DNA of 64,000 bases from Eublepharis macularius (Eukaryota; Chordata; Lepidosauria; Squamata; Eublepharidae), in the NCBI RefSeq assembly GCF_028583425.1, contig NC_072795.1:68586001-68650000 (forward strand). The letters run 5' to 3'. Numbering within the stretch: position 1 is the stretch's first letter; each line of letters opens with the position of its first letter. The notes under the pieces are model-generated. The model did not search any database. It worked only from the letters and a program-made list of their open reading frames with translations, and was not told where the DNA came from. Shown piece by piece: positions 22,594 through 34,989 of this stretch. Both the position numbers and the translations under genes were made by a program.

Positions 22594-23949
22594 TTTCCAT
22601 AAGACATATAAGAGACCATGTAAACAAATGGATTTTTTAAAAAAGTTGTCACAAATCAAATCTTATATTTTGCAAATTTTTGAAGATTAAGTATCCTTTA
22701 TCCTCCCCACCTGAACTAAAAAATATGTTAACTTTAACATACATCAGAATTCCGAAGATCTTTTCTGGGTTTCCAGAAGCCTGATGCCAAGGTAAGATTT
22801 TTAGTTAAAAAGAACAATACATCTTTAATTAAAAAAAACACTTAAAACTCAATGAAACACATAAATATATGAATTAAAGTTTGTATTAGCACCAATTTTG
22901 GTCCATGCAATGAGTAAACTGGGAGATGACTGTGAGGTACAATTAATTATCAAGTTCTCTCTGCCTGAGACATACTGAATATTATGGTGTTGTGATTTCA
23001 CATTGCAGAAACTGGGAATAAAACAGAGGCTGAAATCTGAACTTTTTCTTCAAAGAACTTTTGCTTTATAAACACATGCAAGGATATTCACTTGCAAATT
23101 TTCAGAGTTTTGCATGTATATCTATGTGCACACACTGCATAAGCCAACAAGCATATCCCAGAATCCTTTGCAATGTTCCCAACATCAGTGTCACTGCAAG
23201 GGATCCTGGAAGACAAATAAAATTGGAGATTGCTTGCTTGATGTCCTGAAAAGCATTCATACTCCACCACAAAGTAATCATGGCTGTTCTTTTTGCTGTT
23301 AAGGCCAGTCTTAAGACATTTTAAACAAATTGCACACATTCAGCCAGACACAATTATAGTGCAGAACCTAGGTGTAGGGTGATGTCTCGTGCTCCAAGTT
23401 TCCTTTTTTGATCCAGAATTTGCCATAATATTAACACACAAAAGCTAGGTGCTTTTTCTTCTTTGAGATCCAATTTAAGTTGACATTCTGCTGTGCCAGC
23501 TTCTAATGAGTTCAGATTCCATAGGATCTCTGAGATGATATTCAGCTAATAAAACCTGAATATAAACGGTTAGGCAAAGACCCCTCCAGAAAATACAATT
23601 ATGTGGCTAAAATTTTTTAGGATGGCTGAAACAGACAGATCAGTCGATTTGTCAAGCATCAGTAATGCCAGATGCTTGGACAAAACTCCATATGGAATTT
23701 CAGGCCTTAGGGTTTTTAAATCAGTATTAATGCAGTTTGCAGATGCCAACTATCATACTATCCATACGGAACCAAAAATATTTGAATCTGTGTTTAGAAA
23801 TCTGAGGAATTCATATATTGCAATGTCCAGATGAGGATACTTAAAATCAGGTGTTGAAAAAACATTGTTAAGGTATTTTATTATTCCACCCATTTATGTT
23901 GACAGCAAGCAGAATTGTAAATGTTCAACACCTATACAAGTTTTTATCA

Positions 23950-24023
23950 CAGTGCAATCCTAATCAGAGTTACACCTATATCCATTAGGAGGCTTAGAAG
24001 GGTGTAACTTCTTAGGATTGTAA
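23950..24023. repeat. ~74-bp palindromic repeat in SH3PXD2A 3'UTR region
   Basis: The left arm CAGTGCAATCCTAATCAGAG with TTACACC is the imperfect inverse of the right arm GGTGTAACTTCTTAGGATTG. The whole unit is a hairpin-forming family also present, more or less complete, at 18716 and 38371. Confidence 0.8.
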
Positions 24024-24296
24024 TAACAGTTACCTAAATATTTAGGTATCTATTATAAACATACCTGGTGTACAAATTTCAGCACAGGGGTACACGTGTG
24101 AGTGGTAGAATATTAATGGTCTGTTTTTTAGTAACACATATCAAATCCACACATTCATACTGATGTGTAGGCGAAATTAATATGTAATATAAATCTTAAG
24201 GAAAGCTTGAAAGACCACTCTTTGAATCTAAATTAATAAAGTGAGGAAGATATTCCTGATTCTATTTTCATAATCCTCTTTTCACAGGCTGCTCTG

Positions 24297-24364
24297 ATTA
24301 AATATTCCACATTAATCCAGAACGAAAGAGTGGGAGGAAACCTTTCATATGTGGAATATTTAAT
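24297..24364. other. Perfect 16-bp inverted repeat (stem-loop)
   Basis: Left arm ATTAAATATTCCACAT (24297-24312) and right arm ATGTGGAATATTTAAT (24349-24364) are exact reverse complements around a 36-base loop. It lies within the longer version of the SH3PXD2A 3'UTR. Confidence 0.95.
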
Positions 24365-25215
24365 ATAGATTTCTTAGAATCAATTTTCACTTCTTAAAAT
24401 GCTTATGTTCCTCCCTATGCACAGTCTTCTTGAATGTATAAAAATAATTATATTATGTGGTAAGTGATCCACAAAATAAAAGTAAAAAAGAACCTCTGCA
24501 TGTCTCCTAAGCCATTATTTTCTCAAATCCACTTTCAGCAACTCAGATTCCTCTCCAGAATTTCAATACTTAAAAGGTCAAAATGTGCCTACAAATCATT
24601 ATTAGGGTAACCACAAAATTATTCTGGATTTGACAGCAAAACTCAAAATACACTCCCAAAAGGAGACAAGACTCCAGCACCTGAATGCAGATTGAAGGTA
24701 CCAATGTCATGTACAAGTTAGGACTCTGCCCCTTATATGAATTATAATCATTATTAGATTTAGCTCTGGGCAAAGCCTTTTGGCTAAGCATAAAACCTAT
24801 GGTGATAAAAAGACTAATTATTTGTACAGGGTGGCCTCATGTTTGAAAAGAAATCTGGAATAGAGGAAATCCAGTAACTGTATATACAATTAGACCACCA
24901 CATTGACAAATATACCGTTACAGATATGGTGGGGAGAGTGGAAAGGTAATTTCACCATGGTGGTTCTTTTATAAGATGCACATTGCCTTAAAGAAAAAAA
25001 GCCACTTTGGGCAGATAATGTCAGTGTAGCCAAGGTGCTTGGAGTGGCTACAAACAATGTTATATTCTGCCTATAAATACTACATTCTTCCTCTATGTAC
25101 ATCACTATCCTTGGTAAGAGATACAAGATCTGTCCAGTTAACTGTAACCTCAGGAACTGACATCTAAAAAATAATCACAAGTCTTGTGGACAGTTCCAAC
25201 CAAGAAGTTAACCAT

Positions 25216-25366
25216 GGCTGCTTCCACACACGTTGGATAATGCACTTTCAATGCTCTTTACTGATCATTTGGAACTGGGTTTTCGTGTGTGAAACACAAA
25301 ATCCACTTCTAAAGGATAACTAAAGTGCACTGAAAGTGCATTATTCAACGTGTGTGGAAACAGCCC
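25216..25366. mobile_element. Palindromic MITE, about 150 bp
   Basis: The left end GGCTGCTTCCACACACGTTG with GATAATGCACTTTCA is mirrored by the right end, which on the minus strand reads GGGCTGTTTCCACACACGTT with GAATAATGCACTTTCA. The family is recognisable as a common squamate non-autonomous DNA element, probably hAT-like. No clean target duplication is seen. Confidence 0.8.
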
Positions 25367-28115
25367 ATGTTTGCTTTCCCCTGTCCTCCCACCCTATTGT
25401 CTTCCTCTTCTAGTTACAGCAAGTATCACTTGGCCCTTTCTCTATTCAAAATGCACACCATTATTGATTCCCTCCTGTATACTTTCTGAAAACAAAACCC
25501 TAAAAACTTGCAATCTTCAACTTAAATTGCAGCAGTAACCAATCCAGCCACAAGCAGAGACCTTCTTTAGGAAAAACAAGCCAAGCAAAACCAAACACAC
25601 TCTGCCATCCATCTCTATCACACAGCCCAAGGACCAACCACACATGCTGCACCATCTCCTTGCCAACATACTCTTTCACACCTCCGTTACATTCCCTTTA
25701 TAATTCAAAAGGACTATTAAATGGATAATACTACATTAACTATTTGGAAGATTTGTAACAGGTCACAAGGCAATCTACTACTTCTCAACTGCTTTTCGCA
25801 GGGTTAAAATCTTGACCCATTTTAGGGACAACTTGCTCTTACTTTCAGCTAAAACTGACTACATTTTTTCTCTTCTTTTGGTTTCCTGCATAAACCTTTC
25901 TGCACCTTCAAAATACTTACCCTCACACTACTCCCCACTTGTATAACAGAAGCTGCAATGTAATTAGAACATAATGGCACACCAATCACCCCTCAAATGT
26001 GTGGTTTAAATCCACAGAATTCTGCAAAGCCAAATTTTAAAATGCTACAAGGTGGGAAATCACCACGTGGTCCCGTGTCTCATTGCTTACTAACAACAAA
26101 TTGAAAAGGGGGTGCCGAACTACTTGGTTAGAGGCTAGCCTGAGTGCAATCAGAGGTTGCTTCAATCATTTAATGAACCTTTACAAAATTTCACGGTAAA
26201 ATGTGCATGATAAACATCAAATACACAACACACTGCCTTACCTCTTTGGGTTATGGATTCAGGAGGCAGATTCCATATTTTATGATGAAACATGAAACTG
26301 AGCTTTTGGCATTAACAGAGGATGCTGTTTAACACAGACCACTGATATATTTTAAACATACAAATACATAAAGAGTAGCCGCAGTGACAAATTGTGTAAT
26401 AAATGTCATTATGAGAGTATTCCTAGTTCAATTAGTTGTTGGAAAATCCAACCAATCCCTCCCCAGTCATATTCCAGTTACTTCTTTTTGACCATTACCA
26501 AAATATTTCAATTTTGTAATGAACAGGAGTCTCAACACAGGACAAGAGTGGCTGTTGTGTTGCACAGAGGGGGAAAGTGCAAAAACGACAGTGTGAAGCT
26601 TTCAGTCCTTTTTGGTTTTAAAGAAAGAATTGCACTCGTTAACAAAGGAAAATGTCGTGTGGGGCCAGCCCACCCTGTAAACCTCAATGGAAAAAGGAGA
26701 CCCATTTACTGTGCCTTTGGTTATGCTGGGTCCAATAAAGCATCACACTTAGGACGAAAAACCCTGAATGCAGAATTTGTATCTTAAATGCAAGTTTTGC
26801 TCAAAATGTCTGCAAAACATGCCCCGTTGCAAGGATAAATTCACTCAACCTCTTTTCCCAACCTCAAACACACACACACACTTTCTCTCTCACACACACA
26901 CACACTCCCCTCCAAAAATGAGGGATAACTGCTCTTACAGAAGACTGCAAGTTGTCATGAAGTGTAGCCTATAGCAGTTGAAGGGCCTGCACAGAGAACC
27001 CCAGCAGAAAACTTCACAGATGCTGGGGAAAGCCTTAATACAGTACATGACTTGCAGGCTAGCCCCATTCAAATAGTGAATAGAAATGGTAGGTGAATTG
27101 AAGACACCAGTACAGACCTTCACACAAGCCTATGAGATTATTTTAAAATTGGATAATCTTCCTATGTGTTTGTCAGGGTTCTCTATACATCTGCCAAAGA
27201 GGAAAAAACCCACATCCCTAACAACAAAGAATTATTATTTACATAGCAAATTGTTCTCCCAATTTGTACCTGTTAAATGCTTCAATTATTTACAATATCC
27301 CTGACTGACTGCAAACATGTATACTAAGATTTTCTAGGAGGAAGCAAGGATTGTGCCTGATAGACTCTGGAGAATTCAGCTGCAGAAATCCTTTAGATAT
27401 TTAAAATATCTGGTGTATTATCAGCAATATAGTTCTCTTGGTAAAATATCTAGTTTGCATGTAGTGTTAAGTTCTAATTTGAATGAAATCCTAAGGTGAT
27501 AACTTGATTTTCCAAATGAAGCCTGTAGGATCACTTGACTTTTATGGACTCAACGACACCAAGTGATGTTCCCATCAACAGATTCATCCAGGACTCACCG
27601 ACAGGACAAAGATGTAATGAAGGAGTCCATGGTGCTGTTACTTTGGATTCACAAGGAGATTAAAAGGACAGGAAATTGGCTAAGTGGATGCTGACTATTT
27701 TGTTCAGCTATTCAATCTGATGAGGAAATAAAATGCCCAACTAGATGGTTCAGTGGTTATCAACAAAGCTCCGTTTTCTTGCATATTGCTATGTAGTTTA
27801 TATACAAACATCTTTCAATTCCAGATAATTAAACTAAAGAGTTTATTGTTAAGGCAAAAGAAGGGTCTAAACTAATCAGCAGTATTCCAGAGAGACTTGA
27901 TTAAAGTATGTACAGTGAAAGTTGCAGGCCTCAATATGACCTTTCAGTAGGATGCTTACAGTAATTTTGAAATACAAGTAGGCCAGTTTTTGAAGCTAAG
28001 AAGGTTTGGGGGTGGGGTAAGGAAAATTTTAAAGGTTTCTTTCAGGCATCTTTTCTCCTAACAACTAGATGAAAAGGAATGTTTTAATGCATGAAATGTG
28101 CCAATGCAATTAAAA

Positions 28116-28130
28116 TTTATTCTTTTTATT
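28116..28130 (-). promoter_or_regulatory. SH3PXD2A: Candidate proximal polyadenylation signals of SH3PXD2A (two AATAAA)
   Basis: The minus strand carries AATAAA at 28130-28125 and again at 28121-28116. Use of these would give a 3'UTR of about 6.9 kb. The downstream element is less convincing than at 22.59 kb. Confidence 0.45.
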
Positions 28131-29424
28131 AAAAAGCAGCAAGCAACATTGTTCTCTTAACTGCTTTGTTAGTTAAGTGGACAAAGAAAAATTGGGAACA
28201 TTTTGAGAAATAAAAATGAAATAGTTCCAGTGGGCATTCAACCAAAAAGGTTGCCACTGAATGAGGTCAGGCTGAAATGGCACCTTCCTGTTTAATGGGC
28301 TAATTTTTGAAGAGCACTACTACAGCATTCTGAGGTAAAAAACTATTTCGACATACTTTTCTTCGATCACGTGATAAATTCACATGCTGAAGAGTGATTG
28401 TTTTGCCAGGACACGATGACTTGGATCCTACAGAAGGGCTGCTGAGGGAAGGGATGTTCTGGGGGCTGCACTGAGAAGGAGAATCAGGCAGGATCACCAC
28501 TCCTCTCTGTTGTACCAACCGAACATCCATAGGATCCAATTCAATGCACCCATTCAGCGGCAGCAGCTTTGACACTCATGTTGCATAGAGTGTGCTTAGT
28601 TGAAGAAATGAGGTTTCCTGAGGGAGGAATACTACATACGGGGCGGGGCAGGGGGGGGATGAACAACAACAATCACAAACATTCTTCCCTGAACGTGATG
28701 CACTCATCCAACAACTCTCAGCCATCTTTAACTTGTACTTATAATTAATTTGTACCAGAAATCTTTCACCTAGTGGCTTGATTGCTCCCTTCTACCCATC
28801 CCTACTCCCTCTCCCAAGAGTGCATGATAAGAAAATGAGAGACTTAATCACACTGTGCGTTCCCACTTTGAGTCCTGTATGAGGGCCCTGTTTCTTCTCT
28901 TCCATTATTGCACATATCCTCTCATTGGATTTTTTTCTTGAAAATGCAAAGTATTTGGGAAAAAGATGAAACAAATATGACAAAAATTTAAATGAACAAA
29001 CTACCTATGGTGATCTAAAACTTAAATAACATTCCTATTTAGTAAATGCTAGTAATATGAAAATTATTAATGCTTTACCAGATTCTGTTCCATTTCAGAT
29101 AAAATGATAGAAAACAGTAAAACATTTCTAACAGAGGACAGCAATGAATATACTTTACAATAAAATATATCACACTAATATCTGAAAATACTTTTAAAAA
29201 AAGAAATGCAATTCCATAATGCCTTCGTCAAAATGTTCCTGAAGGAAGCTTTGGAACTGTACATTGGGGTCAATGCCGATCTATTACTGCAATACAAACT
29301 TGGAATCCAAATGTACTTGCTTACCTGTTCCAGAATCTGAGTTACACAGTCTTTGAGCTATTTAATGTTGTTACTTACAAAAAGGCACATTTGAAAAGTT
29401 CGACCCCAAACTGTTTTGCACTTT

Positions 29425-29497
29425 GTCATCCTAAGTACATTTACTGGGAATAAATTTCATTGAAACTAGTGGAACTTAATTTGTTTCAAATTAATGC
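29425..29497 (+). repeat. Old copy of the palindromic CATCCTA repeat
   Basis: TCATCCTAAGTACATTTACT, then GGGAATAAATTTCATTGAAA and CTAGTGGAACTTAATTTG follow the order of the better copy at 50576-50657, with many substitutions. Confidence 0.5.
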
Positions 29498-31479
29498 CTT
29501 TTTTTTGTACACAGAGGTGGGTTTTGGAAAAAATACCGGTCACTGGAAAGATGGGCCAGGATCCAAAAATCTTTGCAGCTAGGTCCATGAGCTCAAAGGT
29601 GCTTTAGATTTAGTAGAAGCAAATCAGGAACATCTCCACCATGCTGTATAGTCAGTTGCTTCAAGAAACAAACTCAGGAAAGTCTTACAAGTTGTTTGTC
29701 ACTTGGAAAGTACACACCCTAGCAATTCTTTGGATCCTAGCCACGGTATTTCAGGTTCAATTTGCCTAGTAATCACAAGTGCAGCAGAGGAGGATGCAAA
29801 GTTGGATTTGGACCGTAGTCTCACCTCTGCCCCTCTCATGCAAATATGCTTTATGCAGGATGGGTTGGGGGGGGCACATTCAGCTTTGTCGCTGAGTGAG
29901 CCGCACCTGCAATCTGTAGTGGTACAATCCAGAAACAAGACTGCCACCTCCTTATTTGCTGCTTGGGAAAGCTAGCCTTTTTTTGACAAAGAAACTACAA
30001 CAGGTGACTGTTCTAGGTAGATACACTTAAATAAGCTTTAAACAATGAATTTAGAAAAATGGGAAAAGCATCTTTTCAGGCATTATATAAAACCGCAATA
30101 ACGAACTCAGAAGTGCTCATTATCATTAAAGTTGCAGTATACAGCAGAACAAAAGTTTCAAATTTTAAGTTTTAGTCTAAAATTTAAGCTGTTTTTATGT
30201 TTGCTATCTCAATCAATCCTATTTTCACACTTTTTTTTTTAATGCACGGATGTCCAAAGCTATCATGAACGACCAGGAAGAAAACTAGAAGCCACCCCTC
30301 TATCCACAAGAGGGCACTCTGACTTCACAAAATATTTTATTCAGCAGCTCCCTAGAGAATTTTTTTAATGGATTTAGGTACTGTGGTTGATAATAAAAAA
30401 TGGTTCAAAGGTGCATTTTATTATGTTTATAAATCACCATGTTTTGACAAATTTAGTTTTAAAAACGGAGTTGGCTTGCCTTCCCTGAATAATATAAGTG
30501 TTTTTGGGGTGGGAATTTATGGGGGAAAGTTTCTTATGGAGAAATCTTGAAGACCAGTCACTCAAAATGGCTGAGAATGTAGATGTGTGTACAATTTATC
30601 CCTGTAATGATTTGTTAAAGAAGTTGCCTGTATGAGCAATTGTACCTTATGGGTGCAGGGACACAGTGAATTGACTATTTTTTTTTAAAGGTGCTTGCTA
30701 GTGCCCTTTACACGATCATCACTCCTTCACTCCTGGGTCCAAATATTACTTTCATACATCATGAAATCTACTCCAGGTCATCCCAACATTAAGAGACTTT
30801 TTTTTGTTATAGGCAAGATGGAAAAATCAAGACTACAGAGCAAAATAGTTCAAATTCAGGAGTCATTAACTTTGCTACCCCCATAGACATCAACCACCAT
30901 AATTTTAAAGAAGTCATTATGAGATTGGTGACTAGAGTGCCCTGTTGGGCCAAGCTAGGGTTGTTGGCTTGATGTGTGAAAGACCCTTCTGACTAAATAT
31001 GTTTAGAAATCCTAAGCAATTTTTGATGGACAATTGGGCTCATTTTTATGAGCCCAAGATATTTGCAAGAAGTCAGCACTTACGTATCCCATGCTTATTT
31101 CATACCATGTAGACATAGCTAGGAATGGCATAGCTTTGGTTGCTGGGGAGTAATATCACAATGGACAAGACAGCCAAGAAAAGCCACATTCATCATCAAT
31201 ACAACTTTGGACCAGCCATAAGTCTGAGATGCAGCAAGAAATGCTGATATTCTCAGAGACCGCTTGAAGAAGCATCTTCAGAATTATTAATTTAGCATGT
31301 AATGAGCCTCCACTCATCTCATGATTGAAGAAGTGTTTGTATTCATCAGTGAAGCACTGGGCACTACAAGAATACAAAAGCTGGTAGCCGGTAGCACATG
31401 AAACAAAGGTAGAGAACCTTGGAGATCTCATGACTTACTTGCCATGGATTTCTCAAAGAAGATGCTTCAAGGGTATGTT

Positions 31480-31545
31480 TAGGAATTTATTTATTTAAAA
31501 CACTTCTATCCCATCTTATTACCTGGGTCTCAAGGGAGCAGAATT
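31480..31545 (-). repeat. LINE/SINE 3' tail, minus strand
   Basis: TTTATTTATTTAAAACACTT followed by CTATCCCATCTTATTACCTG is the reverse complement of the common L2/CR1-type end with a TAAA tail. Confidence 0.55.
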
Positions 31546-34500
31546 CTTAGGTAGCTCATGGCTCTTTGTTAAGAAACATGCCCTTTTCTCAAGGCAGCAA
31601 TTTAATTCTTGCTAACTGAATTAACAGTATTTTGAGAATCCAACAGCTCACTGCAAAATTTGGGGATTTGCACTTTTAGATTTCCCAGGAGATGATGGCA
31701 TCTTTAGAACAAAACTGTATAGTACATTTTTAAATAATCATAAATTATTTTAATAAATAGCTGAACTTTAAAAATGATAATTATATACTGCATCTTTAAA
31801 TAATGCACTTGATTTTCTGCATTTTGGTTTAACTGTTAAAGTGCATTAATTCAAAATAATGAACCACTTCCTCATCATTATTGTTAAAAACCAACCATTA
31901 AAAACATTAATAAGAATTGCTACTTCACTACTATTAGTACTGCAATCTAGCAGATTACTCTAGGTATTGCTCTATTTAATACTGTCCAGCAGAAGAACAT
32001 AATATTTCTTTTATAATCTCACAGCAACTCTTGTCAGTCTTTTAAATGACTGCTAAGATTTTATCAGGACTTAAAAATGGAGGGAAACTTCAAAGACAGA
32101 GCTGCTAGGCATTGGGAAGTAAAGCTTTAAGATGGGTTTAGCTGCTTCGGACCAAATCCACACCATTTTCACAGTGTAGATGAAGATCTCCTCCCCATCA
32201 CTTTTAGTGAAGTTCCACAGGCCTTTCCCATTCCCCTCCTTGCCCCAAACCATCTCTTTGTCTGTGCTGATTGAAATATAGCTACAGAACTTGGGTGGGT
32301 CAAACTTTGATGGTGTCTCAGGTGATCAAAGTGAAAGGCCATTAGCAACATGAGCTGCAGAAATCAATCCCTTGGCACTTGCCATGGTAATTTTAATACA
32401 AGTTCTCAAGTAACACTAAACATAGTAAGAGGCAAGAACAGCATAATAGTGAGGGAGCAGTCAAACAAAACACCCCCTCTTCAAAGCATACTGAAGTCTT
32501 TGGAAGAAAACTTTAGTTTTAACTAATTAAAAATTTCCTGTCCTTTTATCTTCAAACTGCTAACAGGAATCAATGCTTTCTGGACAAGAGTTACTTATTG
32601 TGTCATGGTTACAGCAAAATTCAATGGGTTTTCTTCCCTCTCAATACACAAAATGCTGACCCTCAAGACAGGACATCAAGCTCTTGTCTGACTTCTTAAG
32701 CAAAGGTCTTCTGAAGTTTCTTTTATAGATACAGGGTTTATTTAAGAGCAGATCTTTGAAGCCACATCAAAATAAATACATTTTGCCCAAGCCTTTTCCC
32801 CAGTGGTTTTAATCTTGTCCGTGTCGCTCCACACAGTATCATATCTTGAAATCATAAATAAATTGGAAAAGAAAATGAAGTGAGCAATGGAGAGAGGGAA
32901 AAATCAGTGACCATATGCTTCCAGGATTAGCAATGTTCTCCACCTAATGGAGCATGCATGAAATTTCTATGTAAGTGTGAAAAACTCAGGTGCCTTCCTC
33001 CCAGTACAGAACTAACGTCACAGTGAGTGCAACAGAATAGAATTTCTTATGCTTTTCTTTTCAAAGGAAAAAATGGTTCAGAACATAGATATCCCCAAAA
33101 TATATGAAGGTTGTACAGAGTGTAACAATCCAGAGCTGCTTCTCTCTCTCCCCTTCTTTGTAAACACGTATACTATTTGGCTCAATGAAAAAGCCTGAAG
33201 CGACATACATTGTGTGAGCTCCCCTTTCTTTTGAGGCATAGGCATAATCAATCTAGCATTTTCAGTATCTTTTAGGAAGGGTTGATGGGCTATGATGCAA
33301 AAACTACAAGTTATGTATAAAACTCATTTTCTTTTATGATTAAACAATTTTTTCTATGCACAGTGTGGATTCAATCCCTCTGTGCATGTAGAAATGTTTC
33401 CTATTCATTGAAAAGAATGGGAAGCTCTGGCAAATGTGGGCTTTGGATTGGAAATATATTGTGTATGAGTAAACTCCAGAATTTACTTCTACATAACACT
33501 GAGACAGAGAGATTGTTCAATCACTTGAACTTTTTTCTCTGTGATGAATCCTGTATTGTGAAAATAAAATTTTAGATGCCAGACTTGTTCCTCATTTTCA
33601 TATAGTGGACATGTGGATCACTGGATTCTAATCCAATAGCCCTAAAGGGTCAACAGAACTTCAGACAATCTTGAAGAAGCCATTGCTGCCTCAGTACAGG
33701 AATTTCAGCTCACCTTCCCAAGCAGAAGACATGCCTTGCATCTGTGATAGCTGGGAGCCTAGCAGCATTCGTGGGTAGAGGACAGGAAGCATACATAGCT
33801 TTAGGAACCTCATATAAGCAATAGGGGAGGAACAATAGGGAAGAATTCTCTTGAAGCTGTGTACAAAAAAGGAGGAACTAAAAAAGAAAAAGATACGGGT
33901 GGTCAAGAAATCCCTTCCCTTTGGCTGAGATTATGCAAGCCTGCCCAACCAATCAGGTCATGATATAGTGAAGAGATTCATGCAACCAAGGCTTCCCCAT
34001 CTGAGTTATGGATAATGAACATTCCCTATCTATGCACAGAACTTTTACACTGCATGACCCAACTAGGGAGATTTGAATAGGTCTCAATTAAAATTGGGTT
34101 ATGTGACACATTCTAAAAGAAGCATCAATATTGGGTGCCCAGAAGAACCTAAACACAAAAGTTTAGAGGCCAATATGCACAAAAGTTGTGCACAAAGTAT
34201 CATTTTAGTGTGTTTACAAACACCTAGAAAACACATATGATTTTGGTACATTTCAAATTCCTTTTTAAAAAAGTTCTGACCCTTCCCAACAGAAAGTTAA
34301 CAGTTGCTGTCGGAGAATACCACAGGAGAACAGCACTATAAATGCTATTGAAGGGAAGAGAGAGAAATGAAGTACTAATGGGAAAATATAGTTCAAGTCA
34401 GATACTAATAATGAACAATGAAAAGGCTTCGAGTCTTCAAATAATTATCTGCCAAGAAGAATGTCCTCGTTGAGGACTGGGGTTGGAAAAGTATCACCAC

Positions 34501-34989
34501 CTACCCTGCTGCACGCTTGAAAGACATCTTGGGGAAAACATCCACAGCTTGGAAATACTTACAGACTCCTCGTGGAAGAAAATCAACAAGCTGCAATTTG
34601 TAACATGTCCAGGTTTGGCACCAACTCCCTAACGTTCCCTAGTGGATACCTAGGTTCAAAATATACTGTGAAAGGCACACATTTGGTTTCCTATTATTAC
34701 AACGGGATGATGGGATAATGTACCCTGTTGCACATGGTTTGTGAAAGACTTCACCTCTCAAAAAGGCATTTGTTCCAGCTGCCTTTTCTTGATATTTGCT
34801 GAAGCAGCCAACCCTTCACTCATCACACACCCTCAAAACATGGCCAACTTGCTGTTCCAAGCAAAGCAGAGTTTGAATGTCCTTGTATACATGACAAAGC
34901 AAGAGGAAATACATAACTGTATCTTTCCTTGCCTCCGTTAAGTACACAGTAGAAAAGTATAAATTAGGGAGTTTAAAGACACTGCAACT

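Larger units (their letters stand above)
22575..34989 (-). other. SH3PXD2A: SH3PXD2A 3'UTR (maximum extent; minimum end near 28.1 kb)
   Basis: AT-rich sequence directly after the SH3PXD2A stop codon, read on the minus strand, with no supported coding exon. From memory the mammalian SH3PXD2A 3'UTR is several kb long, so a length near 6.9 kb (to about 28.1 kb) fits best. A stronger-looking signal at 22.59 kb would extend it to 12.4 kb. It contains hairpin elements, a CA microsatellite (26869-26905) and a few old repeats. The open frame at 28300-28575 (91 aa, minus strand) matches nothing I know and is treated as UTR. Confidence 0.5.

Noticed and set aside
26869-26905. Short CA/CT-rich tract as a possible regulatory element
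   Set aside because: It is an ordinary imperfect CA microsatellite.
28300-28575. 91-aa Ser/Pro-rich minus-strand frame in the SH3PXD2A 3'UTR
   Set aside because: It has no recognisable family and no splice-site support. A frame of this length is expected by chance in a 64-kb window.
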